A DNA stretch of 64,000 bases from Chitinophagaceae bacterium (lineage in GTDB: Bacteria; Bacteroidota; Bacteroidia; Chitinophagales; Chitinophagaceae), in the NCBI GenBank assembly GCA_947452965.1, contig CANGEW010000002.1:124001-188000 (forward strand), read 5' to 3'. Positions 46,130 to 55,256 of the stretch are shown piece after piece. How positions within the stretch are numbered: position 1 is the first letter of the stretch; each line of letters opens with the position of its first letter. The notes beneath the pieces are model-generated. The model saw nothing but the letters and a program-made list of their open reading frames with translations, searched no databases and was not told where the DNA came from. The translations under genes and the position numbers were made by a program.

Positions 46130-47524
46130 ATGAATACAATCATTTTATCGGCTATTTGGGGTGTGATTATGATGTTTTCGGGTGTGTTTGTGAAGAAGTC
46201 TACCACTCAAAAATACATAGCTATTACTGGCATTTTGGTGATTGTTGCATTTGCGACTATAGAGCTATTAAGTGGTCAAACTTTTTTTGATTTTAATACA
46301 CGTGGTATGATTAAGACAGACGTGTATAATTTATCGTTTGTTTGGATAGCTGTTTTTTCTACCTTGTTATATTTTTTGTTGTCGGGTTCAGAAATAGAAA
46401 AGGTTGGTCCTCACATAGGAGAATATTTTGCTTTATTGTTCTTTATTGTTTGTGGTATTGCTATTGCTGCTACATTTAATACTTTATTAATGTTGTTTAT
46501 TGGCATTGAAATCATTTCAATCCCCTTGTATATATTAACAGGAAGTGACAAAAGAAACTTGAAGAGCAATGAGGCGGCTTTGAAATATTTTTTGATGGGA
46601 GCTTTTTCAACAGGAATAATGTTAATGGGTATTGCCTTTGTATATGGAGCTAATCCGGCGGGTTCTTTTTACATAGATAATATACAAATCGGAACAGGAC
46701 ACATGTCGGTATTAATGGCATTGGGATTACTTTTCATGTTGGTGTCTATGTCGTTTAAAGTATCCGCTGCACCTTTTCATTTTTGGACACCTGATGTATA
46801 CGATGGCGCTCCAACTGTTTTCACATCCTTCATGAGTACCATTGTAAAAGTCGCTGGATTCTTTGCATTTATCAGATTGTTTGAACATGCATTTGGAACA
46901 GTTCAGGATCAATGGCAAAAATTGATTATCATCATTACGATTGCTACGTTATTCATTGGGAATATTACAGCGGTTTTTCAACAGAGTGTAAAAAGAATGC
47001 TGGCATATTCCAGTATCGCACAGGCAGGTTTTATGTTACTAGCTTTATTTGCATTAAATGAAAAAGCTAAGGATGGTATATTATTGTATGCTGCTGCGTA
47101 TAGTTTTGCCACCATTGGTTTATTTGGTATCCTAACAAAAATGGAAGATTATACAATAGATGGTTTTAATGGTTTGGCCAAGAAACAACCAATATTGGCC
47201 TTTGCTACCACTGTATTTCTATTATCATTAACAGGTGTTCCGTTAACAGCAGGGTTTCAAAGCAAATTTTTTATGTTAATGGCTGCCGTAGAAAACGGTA
47301 ATCATTATTGGATAGTAGTGGTTGCTGTTTTATTTGCTGCTATCAGTGCTTATTATTATTTCAAGGTTATACAGGCTGTTTATTTTAAAGAACCAAACCT
47401 ATCAGATACTTCATCAGAGATTTTTATAAGCACACCATTCAAATTCATGTTACTAATATTAGTGGCTTTGATTGTTGTCATTGGAATTTATCCTGAAATT
47501 ATAATTGGTTGGAGATATCGATAA
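46130..47524 (+). CDS. nuoN: NADH-quinone oxidoreductase subunit N
   Basis: The third antiporter-like subunit and the last gene of the operon. The 464 residues show LMLFIGIEIISIPLYILTG, SAAPFHFWTPDVYDGAPT and KRMLAYSSIAQAGFMLL. It ends GIYPEIIIGW, typical for the family. No strong terminator follows, so read-through into the ABC permease 70 bp downstream is possible. Confidence 0.95.
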   Translation: MNTIILSAIWGVIMMFSGVFVKKSTTQKYIAITGILVIVAFATIELLSGQTFFDFNTRGMIKTDVYNLSFVWIAVFSTLLYFLLSGSEIEKVGPHIGEYFALLFFIVCGIAIAATFNTLLMLFIGIEIISIPLYILTGSDKRNLKSNEAALKYFLMGAFSTGIMLMGIAFVYGANPAGSFYIDNIQIGTGHMSVLMALGLLFMLVSMSFKVSAAPFHFWTPDVYDGAPTVFTSFMSTIVKVAGFFAFIRLFEHAFGTVQDQWQKLIIIITIATLFIGNITAVFQQSVKRMLAYSSIAQAGFMLLALFALNEKAKDGILLYAAAYSFATIGLFGILTKMEDYTIDGFNGLAKKQPILAFATTVFLLSLTGVPLTAGFQSKFFMLMAAVENGNHYWIVVVAVLFAAISAYYYFKVIQAVYFKEPNLSDTSSEIFISTPFKFMLLILVALIVVIGIYPEIIIGWRYR

Positions 47525-47594
47525 TCAGGATTATAAGCTTAATGATCTAACAACTTTCAGTTATTATCTGCATTTTTTGGTGTAATTTCTCATT

Positions 47595-48878
47595 ATGAAT
47601 TACAAAGATTCCCTGCTGCTTTCTTGGAAAAACATTTATGGCAATAAAGTTCGAACAGGCATTACTGTTATCATTATCGCATTAGGAATTTTTGCATTGA
47701 TTTTAATTATAACAGCTATCAAGGCAGCTAGTAATAGTCTTACCAATAGTTTTTCTACAATGGGTTCAAATGCTTTTAGTATTAGATACAAAGAGCGAAA
47801 TATTAATTTTGGGCACAGGCAACAATCCTCAACGGTAAAGTCAAACAAAAAGAGTGTTGCTGAGCGCAGATCCAATATGGGCATCCCTATTGATTATACA
47901 GAGGCTACTTTGTTTAAGGAGCATTTCTTTTTTCCGCAGGCAAAAGTGAGTCTTGCATTACGAGGCGCATCAGGAGTTGTTGTCAATACTAATATTAAAA
48001 AAACCACACCTGAGGTGAATGTATTTGGTAGTGATGATAATTATTTAGAATTAAATGGTTTTAATGTTGCTTACGGCAGAAATTTTACTTTAACAGAAGT
48101 GAAGTCGGGCATGAGTGTATGTATGATTGGCAGTGGGGTGGCCGCTACTTTATTTGCAGAAGATAAATCGAAAGCACTAGATGCGATTGTTAGAGTCAAT
48201 CATTTGCCGTATAGGGTGGTGGCGGTGTTGGAGGATAAAGGATCGAGTGCTTTTTTCAATACAAGTAAAATTGTAATTGTACCATTAAATAATCTGCGTA
48301 AGTTTTCAGAAACTCAAAACACAAGCTACAATATTGCTGTAAAGGTAGATGATGTAAAAAAAATGAATGTATGTATAGGGGAGGCTACTGCCACATTTAG
48401 ATCGATCAGAAAATTGAATGTGAAGGATGCGGATAATTTCTATATTGATAAAAGCGATAGTATTGCAGAAACATTGCTCACTAATTTAGGTTTTTTAGAA
48501 AAGGGAACGATAGGTATTGCCTTTATTACATTATTGGCAGCTGCTATTGGTTTGATGAATATCATGTTAGTAGCTGTAAATGAGAGGACTAAAGAAATAG
48601 GACTGGCAAAAGCATTGGGTGCTACCAGAAAAACGATTCAGTCTCAGTTTTTGTTTGAGTCTGTTTTAATTAGTTTAATGGGTGCGTTGGTAGGAATTTT
48701 TTCAGGGGTATTGTTAGGCAATGTAGTGGCGGTACTTTTACACACAGGTTTTGTGGTTCCTTGGGGTTGGGTAATTGCAGGTGTGTTTGTTTGTTTTGCG
48801 GTTGGGTTATTAGCCGGATTATATCCTGCCTATAAGGCTTCCAAACTAGATCCAATTATAGCGTTGCGTTATGAATGA
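47595..48878 (+). CDS. MacB-type ABC transporter permease (FtsX family)
   Basis: 427 residues. The first transmembrane helix is at about residues 19-42 (VRTGITVIIIALGIFALILI), followed by a large extracytoplasmic MacB-like periplasmic domain. At the C-terminal side, the FtsX domain has three more helices. The characteristic NERTKEIGLAKALGATRKTI coupling segment precedes helix 3 and a YPAYKASKLDPIIALRYE end. The ATPase partner and membrane-fusion protein are not adjacent, so it must pair with components encoded elsewhere. It could export a lipoprotein, a peptide or a drug; the sequence does not say which. Confidence 0.88.
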   Translation: MNYKDSLLLSWKNIYGNKVRTGITVIIIALGIFALILIITAIKAASNSLTNSFSTMGSNAFSIRYKERNINFGHRQQSSTVKSNKKSVAERRSNMGIPIDYTEATLFKEHFFFPQAKVSLALRGASGVVVNTNIKKTTPEVNVFGSDDNYLELNGFNVAYGRNFTLTEVKSGMSVCMIGSGVAATLFAEDKSKALDAIVRVNHLPYRVVAVLEDKGSSAFFNTSKIVIVPLNNLRKFSETQNTSYNIAVKVDDVKKMNVCIGEATATFRSIRKLNVKDADNFYIDKSDSIAETLLTNLGFLEKGTIGIAFITLLAAAIGLMNIMLVAVNERTKEIGLAKALGATRKTIQSQFLFESVLISLMGALVGIFSGVLLGNVVAVLLHTGFVVPWGWVIAGVFVCFAVGLLAGLYPAYKASKLDPIIALRYE

Positions 48879-49062
48879 TGATTTCCACAAATCTTACACA
48901 ATGGGTATTAATTTTTTCTAAAATTTTCAGTGTAGAAGTGTTTGCATGCAAATATTTTATTAACTTGTTGCCCTGTTATGGAATGAGTAAAAAAGCAACA
49001 TTCTATTCAGTGTTTTATCATTTAACCTATAATTAAACTTAACAAATTAAAAACAGATTGTC

Positions 49063-49905
49063 ATGGCAGAAACAAAATCAGCCGCATCAGCGCAACAAAA
49101 GAAATCCGATAACATGATCTCATTATTAGCACCTGTTGCATGTTTAGTAGTGGGCTATATCATTTGGAGATTTGTATTGGGAAGTGGTTCAAACTTCAGT
49201 GGAGGTAGTGAAAATGGTGGTTTTTGGCCAGATAGAGAAGGTCCAAAAACAGCGTTGAGTAAAATGTATTTAGGTGGAATCATTGTTCCTATCCTAATTG
49301 GTACACTTTTAACCATGATAACTTTTGTGGTAGAAAGATTTTTGACTATTTCAAAAGCTGCGGGAACAGCTAGTAATGCTGAGTTTGTTCGTAAAGTACA
49401 ATATCATTTAGCTAATAAGAATGTAGATGCAGCTATTGCAGAATGCGATAAGCAAAAAGGATCTGTTGGTAATGTAATGAAGGCAGGGTTACATCGTTAT
49501 AAAGAAATGATTGGAAACACCTCTCTTGATACAGAACAAAAAGTATTGGCTATACAAAAAGAAGTGGAAGAAGCTACTTCATTAGAATTACCAATGTTGG
49601 AAAAAAACTTAGTGTTCTTGTCTACCATTGCCTCTATCGCTACTTTGATGGGATTATTAGGTACGGTATTGGGTATGATTCGTTCATTCTCTGCATTAGG
49701 AGAAGATAGTGGTGGTGGAGCTGCTGCAAGTAAATTATCTGTTGGTATCTCTGAAGCCCTTTACAATACTGCATTAGGTATTGGTACATCAGCTTTCGCG
49801 ATTGTATTCTATAATATTTTTACCACAAAGATTGATGCCATTACATATGGTATTGATGAATCAGGATTTACATTAACTCAATCATTTGCATCGTTGTACA
49901 AGTAA
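49063..49905 (+). CDS. MotA/TolQ/ExbB-family proton channel protein
   Basis: An inner-membrane proton channel that energises TonB. The 280 residues have an N-terminal helix (~20-42), then the typical ExbB helices (LGGIIVPILIGTLLTMITFVV, LVFLSTIASIATLMGLLGTVLGMIRSF and a last one with ISEALYNTALGIGTSAFAIVFYN; key motifs GLLGTVLGMI and EALYNTALG). The extra N-terminal helix is common in Bacteroidota. Two ExbD genes and TonB follow in order, so it acts with them in outer-membrane nutrient uptake. Confidence 0.92.
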   Translation: MAETKSAASAQQKKSDNMISLLAPVACLVVGYIIWRFVLGSGSNFSGGSENGGFWPDREGPKTALSKMYLGGIIVPILIGTLLTMITFVVERFLTISKAAGTASNAEFVRKVQYHLANKNVDAAIAECDKQKGSVGNVMKAGLHRYKEMIGNTSLDTEQKVLAIQKEVEEATSLELPMLEKNLVFLSTIASIATLMGLLGTVLGMIRSFSALGEDSGGGAAASKLSVGISEALYNTALGIGTSAFAIVFYNIFTTKIDAITYGIDESGFTLTQSFASLYK

Positions 49906-49959
49906 TTGTAAAAACAATCAATGAAATTGTATTTAAAGTAAATTCAAAAAAAACATAGA

Positions 49960-50610
49960 ATGCCAAAAGTTAAAATACCACGTAAAAGCACTACCATCGA
50001 TATGACTGCGATGTGTGATGTGGCATTTTTGTTGTTGTCTTTTTTTATTCTGGCAACTAAGCAAAAGCCACCGGAAGTTCTTTCCGTAACGCCACCGAAT
50101 TCTGTTTCTGCAAAAGCAGCTCCAGACAAGTCGATTTTGATTACACTTACAAAGGATGGTAAAGCATTTTTGATGTTGGGAGATGAAACAAAAAAGGCTG
50201 ATATTCTAAACAATATCAACCTTACAAAAGGTTTGAATCTTTCTCCAGCAGAATTAAAAAAATGGGAGAAAGCTCCTTTTGTTGGAATGCCTTTGAGTCA
50301 AATCAAAAGTTCTTTGGCGATGACTACCGAAATACCGGCGAATCAACTTCCCGGGATACCTACGGACAGTACAAAGAATGAAATGATTGACTGGATGAAA
50401 TCTGTAACCAATGTATATGCAGGATCCGATCAAAGAAAACTGCAGGAAATGCTATTGGTGAAAGGTGATAATGATGCATTATATCCGACATTTAAAAATA
50501 TCAAAGAGGCTTTTAAGAAGAATGAGATTTATAAATTCAGAATAGTTACCAATGGCGAATCTGTTCCTGTTGGGTCTGAATTATATTTAAATCCTCCAAA
50601 AGCCAATTAA
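49960..50610 (+). CDS. ExbD/TolR-family biopolymer transport protein (first copy)
   Basis: A partner of ExbB with one N-terminal helix (MCDVAFLLLSFFILATK), preceded by the conserved acidic segment STTIDMTAMCDVAFLL, whose aspartate is the proton-relay residue. The 216 residues include an enlarged periplasmic domain. Its place 54 bp after ExbB and before a second ExbD suggests a heteromeric ExbD pair, as usual in this phylum. Confidence 0.9.
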   Translation: MPKVKIPRKSTTIDMTAMCDVAFLLLSFFILATKQKPPEVLSVTPPNSVSAKAAPDKSILITLTKDGKAFLMLGDETKKADILNNINLTKGLNLSPAELKKWEKAPFVGMPLSQIKSSLAMTTEIPANQLPGIPTDSTKNEMIDWMKSVTNVYAGSDQRKLQEMLLVKGDNDALYPTFKNIKEAFKKNEIYKFRIVTNGESVPVGSELYLNPPKAN

Positions 50611-50635
50611 CTCATACTAAAATAAATATACCGAT

Positions 50636-51184
50636 ATGGCAGAAATGGATACCTCGTCGGGTGGCGGACATAAAAAAGGACCCGGCGTCAAAAAAGGAAA
50701 AAAATTATCAACCAGAGTGGATTTAACACCTATGGTTGATCTTGGGTTTCTGCTCATCACTTTCTTCGTGTTTACAACTACCATGAGTCAATCTACGGCA
50801 ATGAATATGAATGAGCCTAAAGATGATTCAACACAAGTGATGAAAGTAAAAAATTCAGGAGCGATGACTATTTTATTGGGAAAAGCTGACCAGGTATATT
50901 ACTACTATGGACAGTTGGAAGCTGATAAATTGAGTGAACAATTTAAAAGTACAACCTTTAAACAGATCAGAGATATCATTGTTGCTAAAAAGAAAGCAAC
51001 CAATATAGACGATTTGATGTACATAATAAAGTCAGATAAACAATCAACTTTTAAAAACGCTATTGATATTTTGGATGAAATGACTATTTGCAATGTTCCT
51101 CCGGGTCACTATGCAGAGGTAGACATGACACCCACTGAAGAAGTGTTAATTCAAAAGACAGAAGAAGCAAACGGGATAAAATAA
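50636..51184 (+). CDS. ExbD/TolR-family biopolymer transport protein (second copy)
   Basis: 182 residues. A Gly/Lys-rich cytoplasmic start (SGGGHKKGPGVKKGKKLS) leads to TRVDLTPMVDLGFLLITFFVFTT with the functional aspartate in the helix (VDLGFLL), then a periplasmic domain. It differs enough from the upstream copy to be an old paralogue, not a recent duplicate. It lies 25 bp after the first ExbD and 39 bp before TonB. Confidence 0.9.
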   Translation: MAEMDTSSGGGHKKGPGVKKGKKLSTRVDLTPMVDLGFLLITFFVFTTTMSQSTAMNMNEPKDDSTQVMKVKNSGAMTILLGKADQVYYYYGQLEADKLSEQFKSTTFKQIRDIIVAKKKATNIDDLMYIIKSDKQSTFKNAIDILDEMTICNVPPGHYAEVDMTPTEEVLIQKTEEANGIK

Positions 51185-51223
51185 TATGCTGATTGCAGAA
51201 GCTATTCAAACAAATTATTAATT

Positions 51224-52051
51224 ATGGATGTAAATAAAATTTTAAGTGCCGATTTTCTTGACATCATTTTTGATGGAAGGAATAAATCATACGGAGCTTA
51301 TGAATTAAGAAAAACGTACAACCTTAGACTGAGAAAATCGCTCCTTTTTACAGGATCATTATTGTTATTTGTTTTTCTTGGTTTGGCATTGTCTAATTAT
51401 ATAGATAGTCACAGAAATAAATCTACTATCGATGTATTAGATACTCAAATGGCAGAGGTAAAAAAAGATGAACCACCACCGCCACCGCCACCACCGCCGC
51501 CACCCACTCCACCACCACCACCAGAGGTAAATCAAATCAAGTTTACGCCTCCAAAAATCGTAAAAGATGAAGAGGTAAAGCCTGATGAAAAGATTGAGGA
51601 GATAAAAGAAGATCAGGTGATTAGCAATAAAACAGTTGAAAGCGACAACAAGGATCAAATTGTACAAGCTCCAATTGAAGACAATTCAAAGGCTGTGGAA
51701 TTGCCAAAAGATGATGATGAAAACAAAGTCTTTACAAAGGTAGAAGTAGATGCAGGGTATCCTGGAGGAGAAGGTGCTTGGAGAAGATATTTATCCAACA
51801 ACCTTGATGCAGAAGTGCCAGGTACTAACGGGGCACCTGCTGGAACGTATACTGTGATTGTAAGATTTATTGTTTCAAAAGATGGTAGTGTGAGTGATGT
51901 AGTTGCAGAAACATCTCATGGCTTTGGAATGGAACAAGAATCAGTTAGAGCGATAAAGAAATCTGGTAAATGGACACCAGCCATTCAAAATGGTCGCAAT
52001 GTAACAGCATACAAGCGTCAGCCTATTACATGGGTGGTACAGGATAATTAA
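51224..52051 (+). CDS. Energy transducer TonB
   Basis: Couples the ExbB/ExbD proton flow to outer-membrane receptors. The 275 residues show a cytoplasmic N-terminus with DGRNKSYGAYELRKTYN (typical of Bacteroidota TonB), a transmembrane helix at ~39-57, and a proline run at residues 84-100 (eleven Pro, Thr, five Pro). A Glu/Lys-rich linker follows, and the C-terminal TonB domain (YTVIVRFIVSKDGSVSDV and the end WTPAIQNGRNVTAYKRQPI, TWVVQDN). A strong terminator follows. Confidence 0.93.
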   Translation: MDVNKILSADFLDIIFDGRNKSYGAYELRKTYNLRLRKSLLFTGSLLLFVFLGLALSNYIDSHRNKSTIDVLDTQMAEVKKDEPPPPPPPPPPPTPPPPPEVNQIKFTPPKIVKDEEVKPDEKIEEIKEDQVISNKTVESDNKDQIVQAPIEDNSKAVELPKDDDENKVFTKVEVDAGYPGGEGAWRRYLSNNLDAEVPGTNGAPAGTYTVIVRFIVSKDGSVSDVVAETSHGFGMEQESVRAIKKSGKWTPAIQNGRNVTAYKRQPITWVVQDN

Positions 52052-52072
52052 TCAATTTCAATATAAAGTTAT

Positions 52073-52103
52073 AAACCTCTCGCTTTTTAGTGAGAGGTTT
52101 TTT
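52073..52103 (+). terminator. Rho-independent terminator after the ExbB-ExbD-ExbD-TonB operon
   Basis: A 12-bp stem, AAACCTCTCGCT (52073-52084) with AGTGAGAGGTTT (52089-52100), closes a TTTT loop. It contains one G-T pair and is followed by T residues. Confidence 0.9.
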
Positions 52104-52134
52104 GTTTGTTATACTAGTATTGCATCTCTTTGAA

Positions 52135-52142
52135 TATCTTTG
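52135..52142 (+). promoter_or_regulatory. Likely -7 element of the mnmE promoter (TATCTTTG)
   Basis: It matches TAnnTTTG and ends 50 bp before the mnmE ATG. A TTTG at 52105-52108 is 26 bp upstream, wider than usual, so the -33 box is uncertain. Confidence 0.4.
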
Positions 52143-52192
52143 AATAGCAAAATCAATTTGCTTGAATAGATTACTACTTTAAATAATTAAAG

Positions 52193-53569
52193 ATGAACAA
52201 TAAACTTGCGGGATGGGATGATACCATTGTTGCATTGGCTACCTCGCCAGGCGTATCGGCTATTGGTGTAGTAAGAATTAGCGGTCGTGATGCATTTTCA
52301 ATTGTGAACCAACTATTCCCATCCAAAAACATCCTAATACAACCTACGCATACCATCTTAGTGGGTATGTTGAAAGATGAAAATGAATTGATTGATGAAG
52401 TAGTATTGTCGATTTTTAAAGGGCCTAAAAGTTATACAGGAGAAGATACTATAGAGATCAGCGGACATGGAAGTCCGTTTGTACAAGAGCAAATCATTCA
52501 TGCATGTATCAAGAACGGTGCAAGAATGGCTAAGCCGGGAGAATTTACGCAAAGAGCTTTTTTGAATAACAAGTTAGATTTAACACAGGCAGAATCTGTA
52601 GCAGATTTGATTGCATCAAACACAAAAGCCTCACAAAAAGCAGCCCTTCATAATATTCGAGGCGGCTTTTCCAATGCATTAAAAGACATGCGAGAGCAAT
52701 TGATACAATTTGCTTCATTGATAGAATTGGAATTGGATTTTGCAACTGAAGATGTAGAGTTTGCAGACAGAACAAAATTTTATTCGTTGATTGAATCTGT
52801 GCAAATAGCCAGTCGTCAATTAATTGATTCATTTCAGCTAGGCAATGTAATAAAAAATGGGGTGAGTGTAGCTATCATAGGAAAGCCCAATGCAGGCAAA
52901 TCAACTTTACTCAATTGTTTGCTCAATGAAGAACGAGCCATTGTTAGTGAAATCGCTGGTACCACGAGAGATACCATTGAAGAAATGATAAATATCAATG
53001 GTATTGTATTTCGCTTGATAGATACTGCCGGCATCAGGACTAACAGCAAAGACGTGATTGAAAATATTGGCATCGAGAAGAGTTTACATAAAATGAAAAC
53101 TGCCGATTTAGTTTTATATATTTTTGATGCAAATACAGAAACCAAAGAAGAGATAGCAGAACAGACAAAGGTCTTTGAACAACACCAAGTTAAATATTTG
53201 CTGGTTTCTAATAAATTAGATTTGATTAAGAATTTGATTGGCGATATGGAAGAGGCGCCTGTCATTAAAATATCTGCAAAAAAACAGGAAGGCATAGACG
53301 AATTAAGGAATAAGATTTATCAAATCACAGTTGTTGATTCGGTAAATACGGATCAAACTATAGTGACCAATGCAAGACATTTGCAATCTTTACAACAAAT
53401 CTTACAATCTGTTTTGAACATAAAAGCAGGTTTGGATGAAAAAATACCAGGTGATTTGCTTTCTATAGAAATTAGAACTTGTTTGTTTCATTTGGGAGAA
53501 ATAACAGGAGAGGTAACCAGTGAAGATAAGCTTGATTACATTTTTAGTAAGTTTTGTATCGGCAAATGA
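52193..53569 (+). CDS. mnmE: tRNA modification GTPase MnmE
   Basis: With MnmG makes the cmnm5 modification at U34 of certain tRNAs. The 458 residues are complete. The N-terminal formyl-THF-binding domain has TIVALATSPGVSAIGVVRISG. The central helical domain holds the G domain at about residues 220-375 with IGKPNAGKSTLLN, the switch segment GTTRDTIEE, DTAGIR and NKLD. The final FSKFCIGK carries the catalytic cysteine. The last 18 sense bases are the core repeated downstream at three or four sites, so an element probably integrated at this 3' end while leaving the protein intact. Confidence 0.96.
   Translation: MNNKLAGWDDTIVALATSPGVSAIGVVRISGRDAFSIVNQLFPSKNILIQPTHTILVGMLKDENELIDEVVLSIFKGPKSYTGEDTIEISGHGSPFVQEQIIHACIKNGARMAKPGEFTQRAFLNNKLDLTQAESVADLIASNTKASQKAALHNIRGGFSNALKDMREQLIQFASLIELELDFATEDVEFADRTKFYSLIESVQIASRQLIDSFQLGNVIKNGVSVAIIGKPNAGKSTLLNCLLNEERAIVSEIAGTTRDTIEEMININGIVFRLIDTAGIRTNSKDVIENIGIEKSLHKMKTADLVLYIFDANTETKEEIAEQTKVFEQHQVKYLLVSNKLDLIKNLIGDMEEAPVIKISAKKQEGIDELRNKIYQITVVDSVNTDQTIVTNARHLQSLQQILQSVLNIKAGLDEKIPGDLLSIEIRTCLFHLGEITGEVTSEDKLDYIFSKFCIGK
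53549..53569 (+). repeat. Putative attachment core, native mnmE end
   Basis: AAGTTTTGTATCGGCAAA followed by TGA encodes KFCIGK-stop. This is the left member of the direct-repeat series and would be attL of the first integrated unit. Confidence 0.6.
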
Positions 53570-53677
53570 TATTAAAATAAAAAATAATACGATTTGATTT
53601 GCTCCACTCTTTTTTTAATGCCAATAGCTATGGTACTCGAACAAGATTTATTTCAACTTTCTGGAATTTCCGGATAG

Positions 53678-54106
53678 TTAATCTTTTGCTTCTTTGATAA
53701 AGGTGCCGTTTACATCAAATAACACATCCATTTTTTGAAATTCTGCTTCAAAAGTAATATTACCTTTTGCATCAATAATTTTAGAAGCTTCTTTTATTTT
53801 TTTGCCCACATATTTTTTTGAACAATAGTCAGTAATATTTTTGGAAAGTTCGCTTACCTCAATTTTAGTTTCGGTTTCGGTAATGTTTCCAACTGGGTCA
53901 ATTAAAACAGACATTTCTTTCTTTTTGTAGTCAAACGCTGCTTCAAAGTTTCCATTTTCTTTTTCCCATTCTTTTACTTTTGTTGAAGGGTAGGCTTTTG
54001 TAAATGTTGCTTTTATAGAAGCTGGAACATCTGATTCTTTAATTTTTTGTGCATTAACTCCGATTGTTACAAATCCAATCGCCAATAATAGTATTGCTTT
54101 TTTCAT
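53678..54106 (-). CDS. Exported PepSY-like (DUF2874-type) protein
   Basis: 142 residues with a clear signal peptide (KKAILLLAIGFVTIGVNAQ). The mature part contains two PepSY-like repeats, SDVPASIKATFTKAYPSTKVKEWEKE and SELSKNITDYCSKKYVGKKIKEASKI, each a helix followed by strands with the F-[DE]-A or EAEF/AAFDY pattern (GNFEAAFDYKKKE; NITFEAEFQK). This fits the small periplasmic PepSY-like family of Bacteroidota, of unknown function and often near sensor or stress genes. It is the first gene after mnmE, on the opposite strand, and lies in the putative cassette array. Confidence 0.75.
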   Translation of the reverse strand: MKKAILLLAIGFVTIGVNAQKIKESDVPASIKATFTKAYPSTKVKEWEKENGNFEAAFDYKKKEMSVLIDPVGNITETETKIEVSELSKNITDYCSKKYVGKKIKEASKIIDAKGNITFEAEFQKMDVLFDVNGTFIKEAKD

Positions 54107-54157
54107 TTTATTTTTATTGATTTGTCTATGAATAAATAATGGTGCGATATTAATCTA

Positions 54158-54919
54158 TTATTCTGATATTTTTTTGTTATCATTCCGTTGTTGTCGGTTT
54201 GCTACTAAAAGTAAAATTGTCATCACCCCAACTGAAATAATTGATGAATTTAAAGTTCCAAGTTGCAACCCGCCTTTTTCTATTGGCTTTGTAAGGAAAT
54301 CGCCAAAAGTAGCTCCGAAAGGTCGAGTGAAAATAAATGCAACCCAAAATAAAATGATGTGATTGATTTTTGAGATGTAATGTAAAAACACAACAATAAT
54401 AATTACTCCGCCTGTTAAAAGGGCGCCTTGTAGATAGCTCATCCCAAAATATTCTCCAAGAAAATCGCCGAAAGCAGTCCCCAAACTATTTGAGAAAAGA
54501 ATTGCTATCCAGTAATATAATTCTTTTTGTTTGTCAACAATTGGGAAAACTTCAAGGCTTTTGTATTTGCGAAACCACAAAATTAAAGTGAGTAGCAAAC
54601 AGCTTATCAAAATGATAGTGCCTATTGTATATCCAAGATGAAGCGTTCTATCAATGTAGTCAGATATTTCAGTACCTAACGTTGTGGTGCCAATAATGAC
54701 GAGCCAATAAATTACTGGAATATATTTTTTGACTGCAATTTGTACAAACAATACAACAACGAAAAAACAGAGCGTGATTAATATACCAATTGAATAACCC
54801 AAATTTAAAGTCATTGAAAGAAAATCGCCAAGTGTTTCACCAAGAGTTGTTGCTACAATTTTCATTATCCAAAATATCAGAGTTATTTTGGCGACTTTGT
54901 TTAGCAGATCGTTTTTCAT
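54158..54919 (-). CDS. DUF347 (COG4705-like) multi-spanning membrane protein
   Basis: 253 residues, about eight helices, arranged as four repeats. Each begins with a related segment: TTLGETLGDFLSMTLNLGYSIG, TTLGTEISDYIDRTLHLGYTIG, NSLGTAFGDFLGEYFGMSYLQG and RPFGATFGDFLTKPIEKGGLQLG (key part [ST].[LF]G...[GS]D[FY]). This internal repetition is the DUF347 pattern. Its substrate is unknown to me; the repeated polar GDF motif in the membrane suggests a transporter. It starts 51 bp upstream of the PepSY-like gene on the same strand, so the two are probably co-transcribed and travel together. Confidence 0.75.
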   Translation of the reverse strand: MKNDLLNKVAKITLIFWIMKIVATTLGETLGDFLSMTLNLGYSIGILITLCFFVVVLFVQIAVKKYIPVIYWLVIIGTTTLGTEISDYIDRTLHLGYTIGTIILISCLLLTLILWFRKYKSLEVFPIVDKQKELYYWIAILFSNSLGTAFGDFLGEYFGMSYLQGALLTGGVIIIVVFLHYISKINHIILFWVAFIFTRPFGATFGDFLTKPIEKGGLQLGTLNSSIISVGVMTILLLVANRQQRNDNKKISE

Positions 54920-55067
54920 TTTTTATCATTCCCTTTTGATACAAGTTAAAAGGTTTTAGCTGTAACATTATACCATTAAAAAAATATTAACATAATTTGC
55001 CTTAAAAAGCGAGTTTACCGGTTATTTCTCTACCCCCCCCCTAAAAACCACCCTCTATTTAATTTTT

Positions 55068-55142
55068 TATTCCTGTATCCTATTTTTTACCTCACTTCTG
55101 AAAACTATACTGGCAAGGGTTTAAAAGTTTTGTATCGGCAAA
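55068..55142 (+). repeat. Attachment-like repeat copy A (arm 55068-55124, core 55125-55142)
   Basis: The core AAGTTTTGTATCGGCAAA is identical in 18 of 18 bases to the mnmE end. The 57-bp arm starts TTATTCCTGTA and contains CTGAAAAC, ACTGGCAAGGG and TTTAAA, aligning with copies B and C. Confidence 0.65.
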
Positions 55143-55187
55143 AAGAAATAAATTAATTATTTCGTTCTTTTATTTCAGTTAACACAA

Positions 55188-55223
55188 AAATGCCGTCAAA
55201 GAAATAAAATTTTGACGGCATTT
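55188..55223 (-). terminator. Rho-independent terminator of the helical secreted protein gene
   Basis: Stem AAATGCCGTCAAA (55188-55200) with TTTGACGGCATTT (55211-55223) and a 10-base loop. Read on the minus strand it is followed by a T run. It lies 34 bp past the stop of the minus-strand gene. Confidence 0.85.
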
Positions 55224-55256
55224 CGAATAAAAAAATGATTTAATTCAAAAAGTATT

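Larger units (their letters stand above)
54920..55256. other. 337-bp spacer with attachment-like repeat, C tract and terminator
   Basis: From left to right it holds A/T-rich text upstream of the DUF347 gene, a run of nine C at 55033-55041, the arm plus core of attachment-like copy A (55068-55142), and the terminator of the next gene (55188-55223). No coding frame is seen. Confidence 0.6.

Noticed and set aside
51470-51530. CCACCG-rich repeats inside the TonB gene as a DNA repeat element.
   Set aside because: They encode the proline-rich spacer normal for TonB proteins.
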